In this document: piece by piece, positions 46,266 to 55,375 of the stretch | How the letters are laid out: each line of letters opens with the position of its first letter | Position numbering within the stretch: the stretch's first letter is position 1 | Assembly (NCBI RefSeq): GCF_033947565.1 | Contig: NZ_JARPVX010000008.1 | Location: forward strand, 1-64,000 | DNA length: 64,000 bases | Source: Lichenihabitans sp033947565 | GTDB lineage: Bacteria; Pseudomonadota; Alphaproteobacteria; Rhizobiales; Beijerinckiaceae | Reading direction: 5' to 3' | The notes under the pieces: generated by a model | Told to the model about the DNA's origin: nothing | Database searches by the model: none | The model's input: only the letters and a program-made list of their open reading frames with translations | Translations under genes and position numbers: made by a program

Positions 46266-47496
46266 GCGGATCACCGAGGACCGGCGCGAACAGGTCCATC
46301 AATCGCGCCGTTGCAGATCGAGCATCGAATTCGGCCGCGACCCGACGCTGCCCGGCCTGGCCCAGGCGCTTGCGACGCTGCGGATCGGCGATCAGCGCCG
46401 CGAGGGCCACCGCCAAGCTCTCGGGCGCATCGGGCGGCACCAGCAGGCCGTTGCGATCGTCCTCGATCAGCTCGACCACGCCCGACACGGTCGTCGACAC
46501 ACAGGCGAGACCCTGGCTTTGCGCCTCCACCAGGACGTTCGGCAGGCCATCGCGGTCGCCGTCGGCCGCGATCCGGCACGGCAGCACGAAGAGGTCCGCA
46601 TCCCGATAAGCGTCGAGCACGGCTTCCTGGGCTTGCGGGCCCTGCCAGCGGAGGCGTGCCGCGAGGCCGAGTGTCTCGGCCTGCCGCTGCAGCGTCGCGA
46701 GCTCGGGCCCGCCGCCGATGTGGGTCCAGGTCCAGGCGCGTTCGGGCGGCAGGCGGGCCAGGGCCTCGAGCAGAAGGTCGAAGCCTTTCTTCGGGACGGC
46801 GCGGCCGACGCTGAGCAGCCGCACGGGCGCTTCGCTATCCGTGCCATCCCGATCCGGCCGCGGCAGGGCCAGAGGCCTGAAACGGTCGAGCCTCAGGCCA
46901 TGGTAGCTGAGCCGCACGGGCTTGCCGGGTGGCGCCAAGGCCTGCAGGCGGGCCTGCCCGGCGGCCGTGCAGGTGACCGTGAAGATCGCGGCCCGCAACT
47001 TGTGCCGCAACTCGCGCTCGGCGGTGGTCCAGATGTCCTTGGCATGGGCCGAGCACGACCAGCGCAGGCCCGTCAGCGCGGCCGCATAGGCGGCGACGCT
47101 GGCCGGGGTATGGATGAAATGCGCGTGCAGATGCCGGGCCGGCACTTCCGCGGCCAGCACCATCGCCTGGCCGAGCCGCCGCACCCGGTTGCGGGTCGGG
47201 TCACGGGCGAGATCGCGGCCGAAGCCGCGCAGCACCGCCCCGAGGGTCCGCGCACCGCGCAGCCGCCAGGCGGCACGCAACACCCGCAGCGGTTCATGGT
47301 GGAGGTATTCGGGCAGATAGGTGACGGGCGCCCGGATGGCGGCATGTACGGGGTGGCGCTTACGATCGGTCGGGTGCCGAAGCGACACGATGTGGATCGG
47401 CATCCCGGCCGCTTCGAGGTTGGCGATCTCCTCGGCAATGAAGGTTTCGCTCAGGCGCGGATAGCCCTTCAGCACAAAGACGATCGGAGCCGTCAT
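46258..47496 (-). CDS. Glycosyltransferase, GT4 family
   Basis: A 412-residue GT4-type enzyme beginning FVLKGYPRLSETFIAEEI, a start typical of exopolysaccharide and colanic-acid type transferases. The donor domain has LLSVGRAVPKKGFDLLLEAL, the LPCRIAADGDRDGLPNVLVEAQSQGLACVST region with the E-x7-E acidic pair, and a final helix. It sits 6 bases behind the upstream glycosyltransferase, and its stop overlaps the next one. Confidence 0.92.
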   Translation of the reverse strand: MTAPIVFVLKGYPRLSETFIAEEIANLEAAGMPIHIVSLRHPTDRKRHPVHAAIRAPVTYLPEYLHHEPLRVLRAAWRLRGARTLGAVLRGFGRDLARDPTRNRVRRLGQAMVLAAEVPARHLHAHFIHTPASVAAYAAALTGLRWSCSAHAKDIWTTAERELRHKLRAAIFTVTCTAAGQARLQALAPPGKPVRLSYHGLRLDRFRPLALPRPDRDGTDSEAPVRLLSVGRAVPKKGFDLLLEALARLPPERAWTWTHIGGGPELATLQRQAETLGLAARLRWQGPQAQEAVLDAYRDADLFVLPCRIAADGDRDGLPNVLVEAQSQGLACVSTTVSGVVELIEDDRNGLLVPPDAPESLAVALAALIADPQRRKRLGQAGQRRVAAEFDARSATARLMDLFAPVLGDPHG

Positions 47497-47502
47497 CGCG
47501 GT

Positions 47503-48813
47503 TCAGCGCGCGGCGGCCGGCTGGCCGGCGAGCCGCGCGGCCATCAGATCCTGCACGAGGTCGCAGATGGCCGGCAGGCCGCCGAGCGGGCGACTGCCGT
47601 AGCGGGTTTCGGAGGGTCGCGGTGCCACCGCGAGCCGCTTCAGGGCCGCCGCCATCTTGGCGGGGTCGGCGGCTTCCTCGGGCAGGATCATTTCGACGAG
47701 CCCGAGGGCGGCCGCCCGACGGGCGCGGAGCAGCTGCTCTTCGCGCGGCTGCGTGCGCGGCACGATCAGAGCGCGACGATCGAACGACAGGATCTCGCAG
47801 AAGGTGTTGTAGCCGCCCATGCTCACCACGCCGGCGGCGGCATCCATCAGGGCTTCCATCCGATTGTCGAAATCGATGATCGTGAAGGCCGCGAGGTTGG
47901 TGGCGCGGCGGCGGATCTCCTCGCGGTCTTCCGTCCGCATAAACGGCCCGAGGACCAGCAGCACCGGCCAGGTGAGGCTTGCGTCCAACGCGTAGGCATC
48001 GATCACTTGGCGCACCAGCGCGGCGCCGTCGCCGCCACCGCCGGTGGTCAGCAACAAGGCATCGGCCGGCAGGATGCCGTGCTGGGGCGTTGGGGCCGGA
48101 AGCTCGCGCTTCAGAAAGCCCGTCCAGCGCAGGCGGGCCCGCAGGGCGGCCGATACGTCGAGCCCCTGCAGGGGATCGTAGAAATCCTCAGGCCCGTAAA
48201 CCCAGATCTGATGGTACAGCGCCTCCATCTTGCCCAGCACATCGGCGCCGGACCATTCGGCCGCCAGCAAACGCGGCGAATCCATCACGTCGCGCAGCCC
48301 GAGCACGAGGGTCGTGCCGGCGTCCCGCAGCATCTGCAGGGTGGGTTCCAGCTCGCCCCGCAGCCCCAGGGGCTCTTTGTCGACGATGAAGAGGTCCGGC
48401 TGAAACGATTCGGCCGCTCCGAGAATGAGCGAGCGCCGCAGGTCCAGCGTCCCCTGCAGGTCGGTGTGGTCGGCCAGCGGCGTGTATTCGCCGTTCATCA
48501 GCTTGATGATGCTCGGCACCTTGAGGAAGTCGACACGAGTGCGGAACTCGAAGGCCCCCGCGATCGACGAGCCCGAAACGATCAAAACGTGGACGCCCTT
48601 GAACCGCTCGACCAGCGCATGCGCGATGGCACGACAGCGCCGCAGATGGCCGAGCCCGAACGTATCGTGGCTGTACATCAGGATGCGGGCATGCGGCAGG
48701 CGGTCGCCTGGCCTGATCGGGTCGTGCGGGATCACGGAACGGGTCCACCCGTCGCGTCGCAGGGTCCGGCCTTGGCGGGCATGTGCTGTTCCCGGAAACG
48801 CGTCGTCGCACAT
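47503..48813 (-). CDS. Predicted glycosyltransferase (COG4671-like)
   Basis: A 436-residue GT-B protein with the motif MYSHDTFGLGHLRRCRAIAHAL and, in the C-terminal half, LLTTGGGGDGAALV and GVVSMGGYNTFCEILSFDRRALIVPR, which is the donor-binding loop of MurG-like enzymes. It resembles the COG4671 predicted transferases found in alphaproteobacterial polysaccharide loci. It is the first gene of the five-gene minus-strand operon. The first 40 residues are poorly conserved-looking, and a GTG at 48735 might be the true start. Confidence 0.83.
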   Translation of the reverse strand: MCDDAFPGTAHARQGRTLRRDGWTRSVIPHDPIRPGDRLPHARILMYSHDTFGLGHLRRCRAIAHALVERFKGVHVLIVSGSSIAGAFEFRTRVDFLKVPSIIKLMNGEYTPLADHTDLQGTLDLRRSLILGAAESFQPDLFIVDKEPLGLRGELEPTLQMLRDAGTTLVLGLRDVMDSPRLLAAEWSGADVLGKMEALYHQIWVYGPEDFYDPLQGLDVSAALRARLRWTGFLKRELPAPTPQHGILPADALLLTTGGGGDGAALVRQVIDAYALDASLTWPVLLVLGPFMRTEDREEIRRRATNLAAFTIIDFDNRMEALMDAAAGVVSMGGYNTFCEILSFDRRALIVPRTQPREEQLLRARRAAALGLVEMILPEEAADPAKMAAALKRLAVAPRPSETRYGSRPLGGLPAICDLVQDLMAARLAGQPAAAR

Positions 48814-48907
48814 CGCGCGTGCGACAACCTGGAAGCCGCGTGTTTAGAACGGCCGCAATGTGGCCGCAAGGCGCCGTGCGGACGGCCGCATTCCACCCCG
48901 ACGCACT

Positions 48908-49954
48908 TCAGGCGGCGCTGTTGAGATTGTACTTCATGACGCGGCCGTGACGGCCGGTGCGGTCGCGTTCGAGCGCATAGGTGTCGCCAAGCGGCCCGGT
49001 ACGCCGCGCCAGCACGGCCTCGAGCGCGGCGTGATCCTCCGCACTCAGCCGCAGGTCGCCGATCGCCGCATTGGCCGCCACATGGGCGCCGTTGCGGCCG
49101 CCCACGATCACGGCCGCGACCCCTGGCCGGTCGAGCACGGCCCGGCTCGCCACCGTGGCGATGTCGCTGCCGTGCCGGTCGGCAATGGTTCGGCAGGCGC
49201 GCAACAGCGCCTGGAACAGGGCCCAGCCCCCGAAATCCTCGATAATCAGCTTGTACTTGGTCAGCGAGCGGTTCTCGAGCGGCTCGCCGGGTTCGGCCCG
49301 CCCCAGCCAGGCATCGCTCAGGAAGCCGCCCGCCACCGTGCCGTAGCACAACAGCGCCACGTCGCGGCTTTGGCAAAGCGCCGCGAGGCCATGCTCGGGC
49401 CGGGCGTCGAGCAACGAATATTGGGTCTGCATGCTGACGAGCGGCACCCCCGCCTCGAGGATGGCCCGGGTCTGCGGCGTGTCGAAGTTGGTGGCGCCGA
49501 CGAGGCTGAGCTTGCCGGCCCGGCGCAAACCATCGAGCGCCAGCATCGCCTCGACGGCGCCCGGAACGGCCATGTCCCACCAATGGAACTGCACGAGGTC
49601 GAGGCGCTCCACCCCGAGCCGGCGCCGCGACTGGTCGACGATGGCTTCGAGGTCGGCGGGCTTCAGGCGCGGCAGCAGGTCGAGGTCGGGCACGAGCTTG
49701 GTATGCACCCGCAGGCGATCGGCAGCCTCCCGGCCGCGCTTGGCCGCGAGGTGACGCCGGAACTCTCCCAGCAAAACTTCGACGCCCGTGTAGATGTCGG
49801 CGCAATCAAAGGTGGTGACACCCGAATCAAAGGCCGCCAGCAGGTCGTCGAGCGCGGTCGCCCGGTCGATGGCGCCATGGCCGCCCGCGAGCTGCCAGTT
49901 GCCGCGGATCACCCGGGAGATGGTCGTGCCGGGGCGCAGGTCGGTGGTGTCCAT
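48908..49954 (-). CDS. Aldo/keto reductase
   Basis: A 348-residue NADPH-dependent reductase of the aldo/keto family. The catalytic tetrad is visible: Asp and Tyr in FDCADIYTG, Lys in RVHTKLVPD and His in VQFHWWD. The cofactor phosphate site is near the end (VAAVIVGGRNGAHVAANAAI). The gene overlaps the TIGR04076 gene by ATGA. The two diverge from a Liv-type ABC cluster, and the substrate is unknown. Confidence 0.92.
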   Translation of the reverse strand: MDTTDLRPGTTISRVIRGNWQLAGGHGAIDRATALDDLLAAFDSGVTTFDCADIYTGVEVLLGEFRRHLAAKRGREAADRLRVHTKLVPDLDLLPRLKPADLEAIVDQSRRRLGVERLDLVQFHWWDMAVPGAVEAMLALDGLRRAGKLSLVGATNFDTPQTRAILEAGVPLVSMQTQYSLLDARPEHGLAALCQSRDVALLCYGTVAGGFLSDAWLGRAEPGEPLENRSLTKYKLIIEDFGGWALFQALLRACRTIADRHGSDIATVASRAVLDRPGVAAVIVGGRNGAHVAANAAIGDLRLSAEDHAALEAVLARRTGPLGDTYALERDRTGRHGRVMKYNLNSAA

Positions 49955-50301
49955 CAAGGCTCCTCGGCGGCCGGCAACGGCACGGCGGTGGTGTCGGCAT
50001 GGCGGAACCGGCGCGTGCCGGTGCGGATGATACGCAGGCGGCTGCCGCAATGGGGGTCCGGGCAAGCGACCTCGGCGTCGCTGGTCATCCAATCGGCGCG
50101 CAGCGTCGGGCGCTGCTTGGCGGCCAGGAGCGGCAGCACGGCCGCGAGCGAATAGATCGACATCCCCTGCCCCGGCGGCAGCGTCAGCATCTCGCCCTTC
50201 AGCTCGAAATAATCGCCGGGCCTGGCGCCGCAATAGATCGGCGCTCCGTCGGGCAGGATCACCTCGACCCTGAGGTCGAACAGCTCGAAACCGTCCTCCA
50301 T
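49954..50301 (-). CDS. TIGR04076 family protein
   Basis: A 115-residue protein with the pattern of TIGR04076: a hydrophobic beta start (DLRVEVILPDG), then CGARPGDYFELKGEMLTLPPGQGMSIYSLAAVLPLLAAKQR, and a CPDPHCGSRLRI end. The function of the family is unknown; conserved cysteines suggest a bound metal. It starts 67 bases from livG on the opposite strand and is co-translated with the aldo/keto reductase. Confidence 0.8.
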   Translation of the reverse strand: MEDGFELFDLRVEVILPDGAPIYCGARPGDYFELKGEMLTLPPGQGMSIYSLAAVLPLLAAKQRPTLRADWMTSDAEVACPDPHCGSRLRIIRTGTRRFRHADTTAVPLPAAEEP

Positions 50302-50368
50302 CCGCCGCGATGTCCTTGCCTGCCGGGGAAGTTCGCATAAGGTCCGCCCATCCGAGGAAGGTCAAGAC

Positions 50369-51175
50369 ATGACGTTGTTCGCCGATGCGCCGCGTCCCGC
50401 ATCGCGCCCCACCCCGATCCTCGCGGTCGAAGCCGTGACCAAGCGCTTCGGCGGCCATGCCGCCGTCGACCAGCTGTCGCTGAGCGTGCCGCCCGGGCTC
50501 ATCGCCGGGCTGATCGGCCCGAATGGCGCCGGCAAATCCACCCTGTTCGACCTGCTGGCCGGTCGGCAATCGCCGACGCAGGGACGCATCCTCTACGAAG
50601 GCCAATCCATCGAGCGACGGCCCGCGCACCGCCGCGCCGCCCTCGGCATCGGCCGCACCTTTCAGATCCCGCGCCCGTTCGGCGCCCTGTCGGTCCGCGA
50701 CAACGTCATGCTGGGCCGGCAACATCATCCGGGTGAGCGATTGCTGCCGAACTTCCTGCAGCCCGCCCGCGTCGTCGAAGCCGAACGGGCGGCGCGCCGC
50801 GACGCGGACGAGTTGCTGGCTTTCGTGTCGCTTGGCCATCTGGCCGGGTCGCCGGCCCGCGTGCTGTCGGGCGGCCAGCGCAAGCTGCTGGAACTGGCGC
50901 GCGTCATGATGGGCCAGCCTCGCTTGCTGCTGCTCGACGAGCCCGCCGCAGGCGTCAATCCGAGCCTGCTCGAAACCATCATGGAAAAGGTCGCCGCCAT
51001 CGCGGCGCGTGGCGTCACGGTGTTTCTGATCGAGCACAACATGGATCTGGTCAGCCGCCTCTGCGGCCATGTCTTCGTCATGGCCGAGGGCCGGCTGCTG
51101 TGCGAGGGCGCACCCGCCGTCGTGGTGCGCGACCCGCGCGTCATCGAGGCCTATCTCGGGACCGGGGCGGCGTGA
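50369..51175 (+). CDS. Branched-chain amino acid/amide type ABC ATPase (LivG family)
   Basis: A 268-residue ATPase. Walker A is GPNGAGKST (about residues 50-58), the LivG-specific GIGRTFQIPRPFGALSVRDNV segment follows, and the signature is LSGGQRKLLELAR with Walker B LLLLDEPAAGVNP. GAGGAAGG precedes the ATG. It begins a five-gene plus-strand operon joined by overlaps. No binding-protein gene accompanies it, so the cargo (amino acid, amide or urea) cannot be named. Confidence 0.94.
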   Translation: MTLFADAPRPASRPTPILAVEAVTKRFGGHAAVDQLSLSVPPGLIAGLIGPNGAGKSTLFDLLAGRQSPTQGRILYEGQSIERRPAHRRAALGIGRTFQIPRPFGALSVRDNVMLGRQHHPGERLLPNFLQPARVVEAERAARRDADELLAFVSLGHLAGSPARVLSGGQRKLLELARVMMGQPRLLLLDEPAAGVNPSLLETIMEKVAAIAARGVTVFLIEHNMDLVSRLCGHVFVMAEGRLLCEGAPAVVVRDPRVIEAYLGTGAA

Positions 51176-51933
51176 GCGGGACCAGCGACGCGCGTCCGCT
51201 GCTGGCCGCCGAGGCCGTGGTGGCGGGCTACGAGCCCGGCCTGCCGATCGTACACGGTGCCAGCCTTGCGGTCGCGGCCGGCGAAATCCTGGCCGTGCTG
51301 GGCCCGAACGGGGCCGGCAAGTCGACCCTGGTGAAGGCGCTTGCGGGCCTGGTGCCGGTGAGCCGCGGCACCGTGCGGCTCGACGGCCGCGACATCACGG
51401 GCCTGCCGGCTCACCTGAGGCCCCGCGCGGGCCTCGCCTTCGTGCCACAGACCGAAAACATCTTCGCCAGCCTGAGCGTGGCCGACAACCTGCGCATCGC
51501 CTGCGACGTGATGCCGGATCGCCCGCGAGGCCGTGCCCGCACGGCGGAACTGCTCGACCTTTTCCCCGACCTCGCCCGCGCCCGCACGCTGCTGGCCGGG
51601 CGCCTGTCGGGCGGCCAGCGGCAGATGCTGGCCGTGGCCCGGGCCCTGGTGGCCAGCCCCCGCGTGCTGATGCTCGACGAGCCCTCGGCCGGCCTGTCGC
51701 CCTTGTTCGTCAGCGACGTCTTCGCCCGCCTGCGAACCATCCGGGATACGGGCGTCGCGATCGTGCTGGTCGAGCAGAACGTGCGCGCCGCTCTGAAGGT
51801 CGCCGACCGTGCCCTGGTGCTGGTGGAAGGCCGCAACCGACATGAAGGCCCGGCCAAGACCCTGGCCGACGATCCCGCGATAGCGGCGCTCTACCTCGGC
51901 GGCGCGCCGCACAGCTCGGGAAGCCCCGCATGA
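51172..51933 (+). CDS. Branched-chain amino acid/amide type ABC ATPase (LivF family)
   Basis: A 253-residue ATPase with Walker A GPNGAGKST (about residues 43-51), the LivF-type FVPQTENIFASLSVADNL segment, signature LSGGQRQMLAVAR and Walker B LMLDEPSAGLSP. The GTG start at 51172 overlaps the livG stop (GTGA). It pairs with the LivG-like ATPase to form the motor of the transporter. Confidence 0.94.
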   Translation: MSGTSDARPLLAAEAVVAGYEPGLPIVHGASLAVAAGEILAVLGPNGAGKSTLVKALAGLVPVSRGTVRLDGRDITGLPAHLRPRAGLAFVPQTENIFASLSVADNLRIACDVMPDRPRGRARTAELLDLFPDLARARTLLAGRLSGGQRQMLAVARALVASPRVLMLDEPSAGLSPLFVSDVFARLRTIRDTGVAIVLVEQNVRAALKVADRALVLVEGRNRHEGPAKTLADDPAIAALYLGGAPHSSGSPA

Positions 51934-52838
51934 GCCTGCAATTCGTGGTGGACGGCGCCGTGGCGGGTGCCGTCACGGGGCTTGGCGCCGTAGGAGTCAC
52001 GCTGACCTATTCGATCCTGCGTTTCGCCAATTTCGCCCATGGCGAGTTCATCGCGGCCGGCGCCTATGCGACCTTGGCGATCGGCGGCGCCATCGGGGTC
52101 GGGCTCGGCGCCGCGTCGCCCCCGCTCGGCCCGTTTTCGTTCTCGGCCGTGACGCTGGTGGCGGCGGTGCTGGCCATGGGCGTGACGGGCGCCCTCGCGC
52201 TGGCGCTCGATGCCGTGTTGTTCCGTCGGCTGCGCGACCGGGGCGAGGCCGTGGTGGCCATCATGGCGAGCTTCGGCGCCTCCATGGCGCTGCGCAGCCT
52301 GTTCGAGGCCGTGTTCACGTCGCGCCCGGCCTATTTCACCCGCATGCTTCAGATCGCCCGGCCGATCGGCTTCGGCCTGAAGGCGACGCCGAACCAGCTC
52401 GCGCTGTTCGGCCTCGCGCTTCTGCTGATGGTGCTGCTGCACGGATTGATGACCCGCACCGCCACGGGGCGCGCCATGCGGGCCGTCAGCGAGAACCCAG
52501 GGCTGGCCCGGGTGGCGGGGCTCGACGTGGGGCGCACCATCAGGCTTACCTGGCTGCTCGGCGGGGCGCTGGCCGGCGCCGCCGGCACGGTGGTGGGCCT
52601 GCTGGTGCAGATCCGCCCCGGCATGGGGTTCGACCTGCTGCTGCCGCTCTTCGCGGCCGCCATCCTGGGCGGCATCGGCTCGGTGCCCGGCGCCGTCCTG
52701 GGCGGTTTCACGGTGGGGTTCGCGGAAGCCGCGGCGGTGGCCTTCGCGGGGGCGCAATGGCGCGGCGCCGTCGCCTTCGCGGTGTTGATCGGCGTGCTGC
52801 TGCTGCGCCCGACCGGCCTGTTCGGACGCCCGGCCTGA
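51930..52838 (+). CDS. Branched-chain amino acid/amide type ABC permease (LivH family)
   Basis: A 302-residue permease with about eight hydrophobic helices. The segment LTYSILRFANFAHGEFIAAGAYATL near the N-terminus is diagnostic for LivH, and the MRAVSENPGLARVAGLDVGRTIRLTW loop is the ATPase contact. It overlaps livF (ATGA) and livM (1 base). Confidence 0.93.
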   Translation: MSLQFVVDGAVAGAVTGLGAVGVTLTYSILRFANFAHGEFIAAGAYATLAIGGAIGVGLGAASPPLGPFSFSAVTLVAAVLAMGVTGALALALDAVLFRRLRDRGEAVVAIMASFGASMALRSLFEAVFTSRPAYFTRMLQIARPIGFGLKATPNQLALFGLALLLMVLLHGLMTRTATGRAMRAVSENPGLARVAGLDVGRTIRLTWLLGGALAGAAGTVVGLLVQIRPGMGFDLLLPLFAAAILGGIGSVPGAVLGGFTVGFAEAAAVAFAGAQWRGAVAFAVLIGVLLLRPTGLFGRPA

Positions 52839-53842
52839 TGCTCGACATCCTCGGCTACGCGGCCTTCTTCGGCACCACGGCCTTGACCTATGCGGTCATC
52901 TGCCTCGGCCTCAACCTGCAATGGGGCCAGACGGGATTGTTCAACGTCGGGGTCGCGGGCTTCGCAGCCATCGGGGCCTATGCGACGGCCCTTGCCACGA
53001 CGCCGGCCGATGCCGGCCATTGGGGCGGCGCCGGCCTGCCGATCGCGGTCGGTCTCCTGGCCGCCATGGTGGCATCGGCCGGCGCCTCGGCCTTTGTGGG
53101 CGCCCTGACGCTGCGGCTGCGCTCCGACTACCTGGCGATCACCACCTTCGGGCTCGGCTCGGTGGTGCAGCTGGCTTGCCTCAACCTGCGGAGCGTCACC
53201 GGCGGCCCTTTCGGCATCGGCTTCATTCCTCGGCCCTTCGCGGCGCTGGCCGACCGCCCCAGCCTGTTTTCCTTTGTGGCCTTCGGCGCCATGACGGTTC
53301 TGACGACGCTGTTGTTCCTCGGATTGGAGCGCCTGGCCCGCAGCCCGTGGGGGCGGGTGCTGCGGGCCATCCGCGAGGATGAGGGCGCCGCGGCAGCGCT
53401 CGGCAAGAGTTCGGCCGCCTATCGGCTGCAGGCCTTCGCGCTCGGCGGCGCGCTGATCGGGCTTGGCGGCGCGTTGCAGGCCCATGCGATCGGCTTCATC
53501 GCGCCCGATAACTACCTGCCGACCCTGACCTTCGAGGTCTGGACCATGCTGATCGTCGGCGGCGCCGGCAGCAACGCCGGTGCCATCCTGGGCGCGGTGC
53601 TGATCTGGGCGCTGTGGAGCGGCACCGGCGCCACCCTCACGATGCTGGTGCCGGCCGAGATGCAGGCGCGCGCCGCGGCGCTGCAGGGCGTGGCGATCGG
53701 CGTTGTTTTGTGCATCGTGCTGGTGCTGCGCCCGCGTGGTCTGCTGGGCGCCCGCGTGGCCGTACCGCCGCAGGGCACCCCCCAGGCAGCAGAGCCGGCC
53801 GACCCTGGACCGGCCGAGGCCTCCGCCAAGGCGGGCGGGTGA
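52838..53842 (+). CDS. Branched-chain amino acid/amide type ABC permease (LivM family)
   Basis: A 334-residue permease. The LivM motif LNLQWGQTGLFNVGVAGFAAIGAYATAL lies at about residues 24-51, and GRVLRAIREDEGAAAALGKSSAAYRLQAFALGGAL forms the ATPase contact. An Ala/Pro-rich cytoplasmic tail of about 30 residues closes it. Its stop codon overlaps the GTG start of the HNH-like gene. Confidence 0.93.
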   Translation: MLDILGYAAFFGTTALTYAVICLGLNLQWGQTGLFNVGVAGFAAIGAYATALATTPADAGHWGGAGLPIAVGLLAAMVASAGASAFVGALTLRLRSDYLAITTFGLGSVVQLACLNLRSVTGGPFGIGFIPRPFAALADRPSLFSFVAFGAMTVLTTLLFLGLERLARSPWGRVLRAIREDEGAAAALGKSSAAYRLQAFALGGALIGLGGALQAHAIGFIAPDNYLPTLTFEVWTMLIVGGAGSNAGAILGAVLIWALWSGTGATLTMLVPAEMQARAAALQGVAIGVVLCIVLVLRPRGLLGARVAVPPQGTPQAAEPADPGPAEASAKAGG

Positions 53843-54561
53843 GCGGGCGGACGGAGCGCAACGCGGTCGCCCGCGCCCGGCTCGAAGCGGCGCTGCCGCC
53901 GCTCTTTCCGGGTGCCGTGCTGGCCCATGCGCGCGGCCAGACCTGGGTGCCAAACCTGCCCCGCCTCGCGATGGAAAGCTATTGGCGCGGCCACCCGGCC
54001 CGGGCCGACCGTCTGGCGCGGGCTCTCGCGGCCCGCTCCGGGGCGCCCGACGGTTGGCGCTGGACGCTCGATTCAGAGGCGGATACCGACCAGCCCCGCA
54101 GCTTCCGCATGCCGCCGGCGCCCTATCGGGACCCGGGTCACGGACGAGGCCCGGGACACTGCTGCATCTGTGGCCAGCCGGTGTTCCGCTTCGGCTGGCA
54201 CGAGGACCTGTGGGCCACCGGCCGACCCAACCCGCGGGCCCGTTGGCACGCCGCCTGCGTGGCGGCCTGGAAGTTCTGGCTCGCCCCCAACACGCAGATC
54301 AAGATATTGAGCCGGCTGCAGGCGCGACGCTGCGCCGTCACCGGCCAGCGACTGCTTCGCGATGCCGAGGCCGACCACCGCGTGCCGTTATTCCGGGTGT
54401 GGCGGCAGGAGCGCGACCGCCCCTGGCCGGAACTGCTCAGCTATTGGGGCTGGCCCAACCTGCAGGCCGTCAACCGCCCCGCCCATCGGGCCAAGACCGC
54501 CGGGGAGGCCAGGAGCCGCGCCGGCAAGTCGATGACCGGTGCGCCAGCCCTCGAGGCCTGA
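53839..54561 (+). CDS. HNH-endonuclease-like zinc protein
   Basis: A 240-residue protein from a GTG that overlaps the livM stop (GTGA). A putative zinc site is formed by Cys108-x2-Cys111 and His137-x2-Cys140. It is followed by an HNH-like core, CAVTG...EADHRVPLF (Cys165, Asp179-His180), then NLQAVNRPAH with Asn207 and His216, and Lys219. That spacing matches HNH nucleases. What a nuclease does at the end of a transporter operon is unclear; it may simply have been appended. No signal peptide or other domain is seen. Confidence 0.72.
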   Translation: MSGRTERNAVARARLEAALPPLFPGAVLAHARGQTWVPNLPRLAMESYWRGHPARADRLARALAARSGAPDGWRWTLDSEADTDQPRSFRMPPAPYRDPGHGRGPGHCCICGQPVFRFGWHEDLWATGRPNPRARWHAACVAAWKFWLAPNTQIKILSRLQARRCAVTGQRLLRDAEADHRVPLFRVWRQERDRPWPELLSYWGWPNLQAVNRPAHRAKTAGEARSRAGKSMTGAPALEA

Positions 54562-54580
54562 TCCCCGCAGTCGTGCAGTG

Positions 54581-55375
54581 TCAGAACTCGCCGGGAGCGA
54601 AGCGCCGGCGGAGCCCTTGAGTGGAGGCCGCGGGCTCTTCGACCGGCTCGGCAGCAACCCCGCCGGCCTCAGCGTCGAGCCCCGCATGGTCCGGCTCTTC
54701 GGCTTCGTGCGACAGACTTTCGGGCTCGATGGCCGCCGCCTTGTGCCGGGCCTCGATCACCACCTTGTCGCTGTCCTGACGGAGGCTGAGGTCGAGCGCG
54801 GCCGCCTCGGCCACCAGATAGGTGAAATAAGGCTGGATCGCATGGGCGTCCGGGGCGCCGCCCTCGGCCTGGCCGCTCAACAGGTTGGCGACCCCGTGCG
54901 CCACGCGGATATGGGTGCCGGTCGCCTCGATGTGAACCAGGACGGGATCGCCCTCGCGGCCCGTCTGCACGGTCAGCACGCCCCCACGCGGGATCGACGC
55001 AATGGCGATCAGGCACATGTTGAGGATCAGCTTGACCTGGTTCTTCGGCATCAGCACCCGCGGCGCTTCCCAGCGCAGTGTCATCTTCCCTTCGGGCAGA
55101 AGGCCGCGCGTCACGTTCTCCGCGTCGCCGGTGTCGATCGAGGCACCGGCCGAGCCCGCCGCTCCGAAGGCGAGACGGCAGAACTGCAGCTTGGCCGACG
55201 CCGTGGTGGCGCTTTTCTTGATCAGTTCGATCGCGATGACGCGCGTTTCCGGATCCTTCTCGTCCTCGAGAATTTCGAGGCCGTTGATGATCGCCCCGAC
55301 CGGGCTGATCACGTCGTGGCAAACGCGCGAACACAACAGCGCCGCAAGGTCGAGGGGTTCGAGGAAGATGTCCAT
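54581..55375 (-). CDS. chpT: Histidine phosphotransferase ChpT
   Basis: A 264-residue protein with the dimerisation helix DLAALLCSRVCHDVISPVGAIINGLE (phospho-accepting His20) and a degenerate HATPase-like C-terminal domain (PKNQVKLILNMCLIAIASIPRGG ... HIRVAHGVANLL). ChpT relays phosphate from CckA to CtrA and CpdR in the alphaproteobacterial cell-cycle circuit. The C-terminus has an acidic, Glu/Ala-rich extension of about 50 residues that is probably disordered. The start at 55375 matches the family; the frame is open back to 55492. Confidence 0.9.
   Translation of the reverse strand: MDIFLEPLDLAALLCSRVCHDVISPVGAIINGLEILEDEKDPETRVIAIELIKKSATTASAKLQFCRLAFGAAGSAGASIDTGDAENVTRGLLPEGKMTLRWEAPRVLMPKNQVKLILNMCLIAIASIPRGGVLTVQTGREGDPVLVHIEATGTHIRVAHGVANLLSGQAEGGAPDAHAIQPYFTYLVAEAAALDLSLRQDSDKVVIEARHKAAAIEPESLSHEAEEPDHAGLDAEAGGVAAEPVEEPAASTQGLRRRFAPGEF

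Noticed and set aside
46264..48924. An 886-residue plus-strand frame opposite two glycosyltransferases
   Set aside because: The antisense shadow has no domain; the minus-strand genes have clear GT motifs and tight spacing.
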